A stretch of 25,470 nt of DNA, from contig DHWG01000182.1 in NCBI GenBank assembly GCA_002413075.1, forward strand, positions 1 through 25,470. The letters run 5' to 3'. The notes beneath the pieces were generated by a model, which was given only the letters and a program-made list of their open reading frames with translations, did not search any database and was not told the DNA's origin. The stretch is from Desulfosporosinus sp. UBA5188. GTDB lineage: Bacteria > Bacillota > Desulfitobacteriia > Desulfitobacteriales > Desulfitobacteriaceae. Below are positions 23,542 to 25,470 of the stretch, piece by piece. The position numbers and the translations under genes are program-made. Position 1 is the first letter of the stretch. Each line of letters begins with the position of its first letter.

Positions 23542-25218
23542 TTATCCCTCTTTTACAACCACTAGGTCCGCTCCGAACATGTCCTTAGCTTTGTTAATCA
23601 AATCCTGCTCTTGAGTTTGCACGTTGAGACTCTCGCGCGTTTGCTTAGATTTATAGTCATTTTCCATGAAATTTTGTAAGACTAGTGGAAGTCCAAATAG
23701 GAGCTTTAGAACCTCTTCAACCGTCTGACGATTTTCGATTTGGTTCACTTTGTCCTTATGAAACGAGCATCCTTCACGGAAAAGTATCGTTAACGTATTT
23801 CCATCAAATTTAACGGGTTTTCCTTCCATCAAAAAGGCCTGGGTTGATTTTTTTCGTTTCTTGACCTGGTCCAAGACATCATTCCAACGTTCTTGGATTC
23901 CTTCTATTCCTAGCTTCAGTTTCGATCCATCTGCAGTGTTTTCTAAAACGACCGTTTTAGGTTCCGCCGGTGGAGTCTTTGTGGAGGTAGGTAAGTTCCT
24001 CGGGATCACCGAACCGATTTTAGCGCCGACCGATAGCTTCTGTTCAGTATTACCCCCATGGACTAAACGTGAACCTTGAATTTGTTGTTCTAGGATGGAT
24101 AACCGCTTTAGAATCTCGTCCTGACCACTCATCAACGTAGGTTGACCTTCATGAATGGTCTGAACTAACAAGAGTTCAGCAGCCAACCGAGCGTTCGACG
24201 CATATTTTAGCTGACTTTCTCCTTGTAATAGAATAGCGATCCAACGCAACATTCGGGAAATTCCGACCTGTTCGCTCTGTTTGACCAACTGATCTTGAAT
24301 ATGAGGTGCTACCAAAGGTGTTTCTCCCGTAGCGGAGGTTAAAAGCATTTGCCGAAGATAATCCAAGAGTTCTCTAATGATCTGTCGAGGATCTCGACCT
24401 TGCTGAATGCCCTCACATAAAAAGGTTAAACTCTTGCCATAATCGGATGAGACTAAGGCATCGATTAACTGAGCACTAAAGGCCTCACCGACCATCCCTA
24501 GTACCAGATAGACTTCTTCCACCCCAATCGGGTCATCTTGAAGAAGACATTGATCCATAATACTTAAGGCATCACGAAGGCTTCCTTCAGATTTTTGAGC
24601 AATCACCACTAAGGCGCTCTGATCAACCTTCCGGTTTAACGATAGGCACACTTCAACCAATCTTTTCTGAATATCTTGTACTGAGATTCGATGAAATTCA
24701 AAACGTTGTACGCGCGAGAGAATCGTCAAAGGTATTTTCTGAACCTCAGTCGTTGCCAAGATGAAAACGACCTGTGGTGGCGGTTCCTCCAGTGTCTTGA
24801 GTAAGGCATTAAAAGCTTCAGTCGTTAACATATGTACTTCATCGATAATATAGACTTTATGTTTTCCTTGAATCGAACTTAATTTAACATTTTCACGCAG
24901 GTCGCGAATCTCGTCAATTCCGCGGTTAGAAGCCGCATCAATCTCGAATACTTCCATGGCCGAACCTTTGTCAATACTAAGGCAGGAAGCACACTGATTA
25001 CAGGGTTCAACGCCCTCCCTCTTTTCACAATTCAAGGCCTTAGCTAGAATTTTAGCGGCAGTTGTTTTACCCGTACCTCTAGGTCCACTGAATAAATAAG
25101 CGTGGGCGATCTTCTCTTGTTTTAAGGCATTAGTGAATGTTTTTGTAATATGATCTTGCCCTACGATGTCTTTAAACCTTTTTGGTCGCCATTCCCGGTA
25201 TAGTGCCAAATAAGCCAT
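23542..25218 (-). CDS. dnaX: DNA polymerase III subunit gamma/tau
   Basis: DnaX is the ATPase motor of the clamp loader. The 558 residues start MAYLALYREWRPKRF, then GQDHI, Walker A GPRGTGKTTAAKIL (about 45-58), zinc cysteines CNQCASC (about 76-82), Walker B VYIIDEVHML (about 122-131), sensor 1 ILATTEVQKIP and the SRVQRFEF box (about 168-175). The C-terminal part is short compared with E. coli tau. The start is ATG at 25218 with GAGGGTGAT just upstream; a longer frame to 25272 has no support. A run of seven As (23848-23854) is placed so that a -1 slip would give a shorter product (see findings). Confidence 0.96.
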   Translation of the reverse strand: MAYLALYREWRPKRFKDIVGQDHITKTFTNALKQEKIAHAYLFSGPRGTGKTTAAKILAKALNCEKREGVEPCNQCASCLSIDKGSAMEVFEIDAASNRGIDEIRDLRENVKLSSIQGKHKVYIIDEVHMLTTEAFNALLKTLEEPPPQVVFILATTEVQKIPLTILSRVQRFEFHRISVQDIQKRLVEVCLSLNRKVDQSALVVIAQKSEGSLRDALSIMDQCLLQDDPIGVEEVYLVLGMVGEAFSAQLIDALVSSDYGKSLTFLCEGIQQGRDPRQIIRELLDYLRQMLLTSATGETPLVAPHIQDQLVKQSEQVGISRMLRWIAILLQGESQLKYASNARLAAELLLVQTIHEGQPTLMSGQDEILKRLSILEQQIQGSRLVHGGNTEQKLSVGAKIGSVIPRNLPTSTKTPPAEPKTVVLENTADGSKLKLGIEGIQERWNDVLDQVKKRKKSTQAFLMEGKPVKFDGNTLTILFREGCSFHKDKVNQIENRQTVEEVLKLLFGLPLVLQNFMENDYKSKQTRESLNVQTQEQDLINKAKDMFGADLVVVKEG

Positions 25219-25293
25219 ACTATCACCCTCGATAAACAGAGTATGTACCAAAAAAGATGGTACATTGACCACCTTTGACAGAATATATCATAG

Positions 25294-25470
25294 CCGTACA
25301 CCCTTGATCGAACCGTCACTTCCGAACGTTACCCTGATGAGCAAACTCGATTCAGGCAACCTCACGGCACACAAAACGCTCTCCTTAGTGCTGCTTCCGT
25401 CAAGATCTGACACGGTTCGGAGTGTCTTGTTGCGTAAGACCAAAATTTCATCGCCGCCCATCAAAGACAG
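25294..25470 (-). ncRNA. ffs: Large-type signal recognition particle RNA, 3' part
   Basis: On the minus strand the sequence contains the SRP helix 8 core (GTCAG, then GGAAGCAGCA, around 25388-25412), the conserved GTGTGCCGTGAGGTTGCCTG stretch just after it, and a GTAACG element followed by a closing ...GTGTACGGCT 3' end. This matches the 3' half of the B. subtilis-type scRNA (about 270 nt) in the same order, and scr lies just before dnaX there too. The 5' part, including the Alu domain start, is beyond the window edge. The apical loop reads TGAC (25399-25402) rather than GGAA. It binds Ffh for membrane targeting of nascent proteins. Confidence 0.9.

Noticed and set aside
25243..25265. Inverted repeat ATGTACC/GGTACAT as terminator of the SRP RNA
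   Set aside because: Only 7 bp, with the T run inside the loop on the minus strand and not after the stem.
1..25470. CRISPR array, tRNA, rRNA, insertion sequence or prophage
   Set aside because: No regularly spaced repeats, cloverleaf genes, transposase or phage genes were seen on either strand.

Overview
The window looks like a chromosomal piece of an anaerobic, endospore-forming member of the Clostridia, most like the Desulfosporosinus/Desulfitobacterium group (lineage inferred, not searched). Reasons: sporulation and germination genes (bofA, csfB, cwlD, a gerA-gerB-gerC remnant, two 3D-domain proteins), a large single-chain pyruvate:ferredoxin oxidoreductase, strong GGAGG-type ribosome binding sites with several TTG/GTG starts, and gene order resembling the dnaX-to-ksgA block near the Bacillus subtilis origin. 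Almost everything is on the minus strand.

Read along the minus strand from 25470 down: the 3' part of a large SRP RNA, then dnaX, ybaB, recR and bofA (DNA polymerase clamp loader, nucleoid protein, recombination repair, control of sigma-K activation). A 420-bp non-coding stretch holds a candidate promoter with a GntR-like operator in front of the PFOR gene (18208-21732). Next is a decayed tricistronic germinant-receptor operon: a gerA stub, a gerB lacking its start and shifted in frame near its end, and an apparently intact gerC. csfB (Gin, anti-sigma-G) follows, with a close match to a sigma-F promoter in front. Then comes a housekeeping operon: Orn/Lys/Arg decarboxylase, darA (c-di-AMP receptor), holB, ricT, yabA, rsmI. 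abrB is transcribed the other way (plus) and is divergent from metG-tatD. Two 3D-domain genes, cwlD, a GH18 lipoprotein, rnmV and rsmA (ksgA) finish the block. The left end holds an unrecognised membrane protein gene (minus) convergent with a glycosyltransferase gene (plus).

Nothing here looks like a wholly new system. There is no CRISPR array, tRNA, rRNA or insertion sequence. The points most worth a second look are the deletion scar joining gerA to gerB and the second lesion at the gerB 3' end, the operator inside the PFOR promoter, the sigma-F and sigma-E type promoters at csfB and cwlD, and the absence of tmk and yaaR from a spot where Bacillus carries them.
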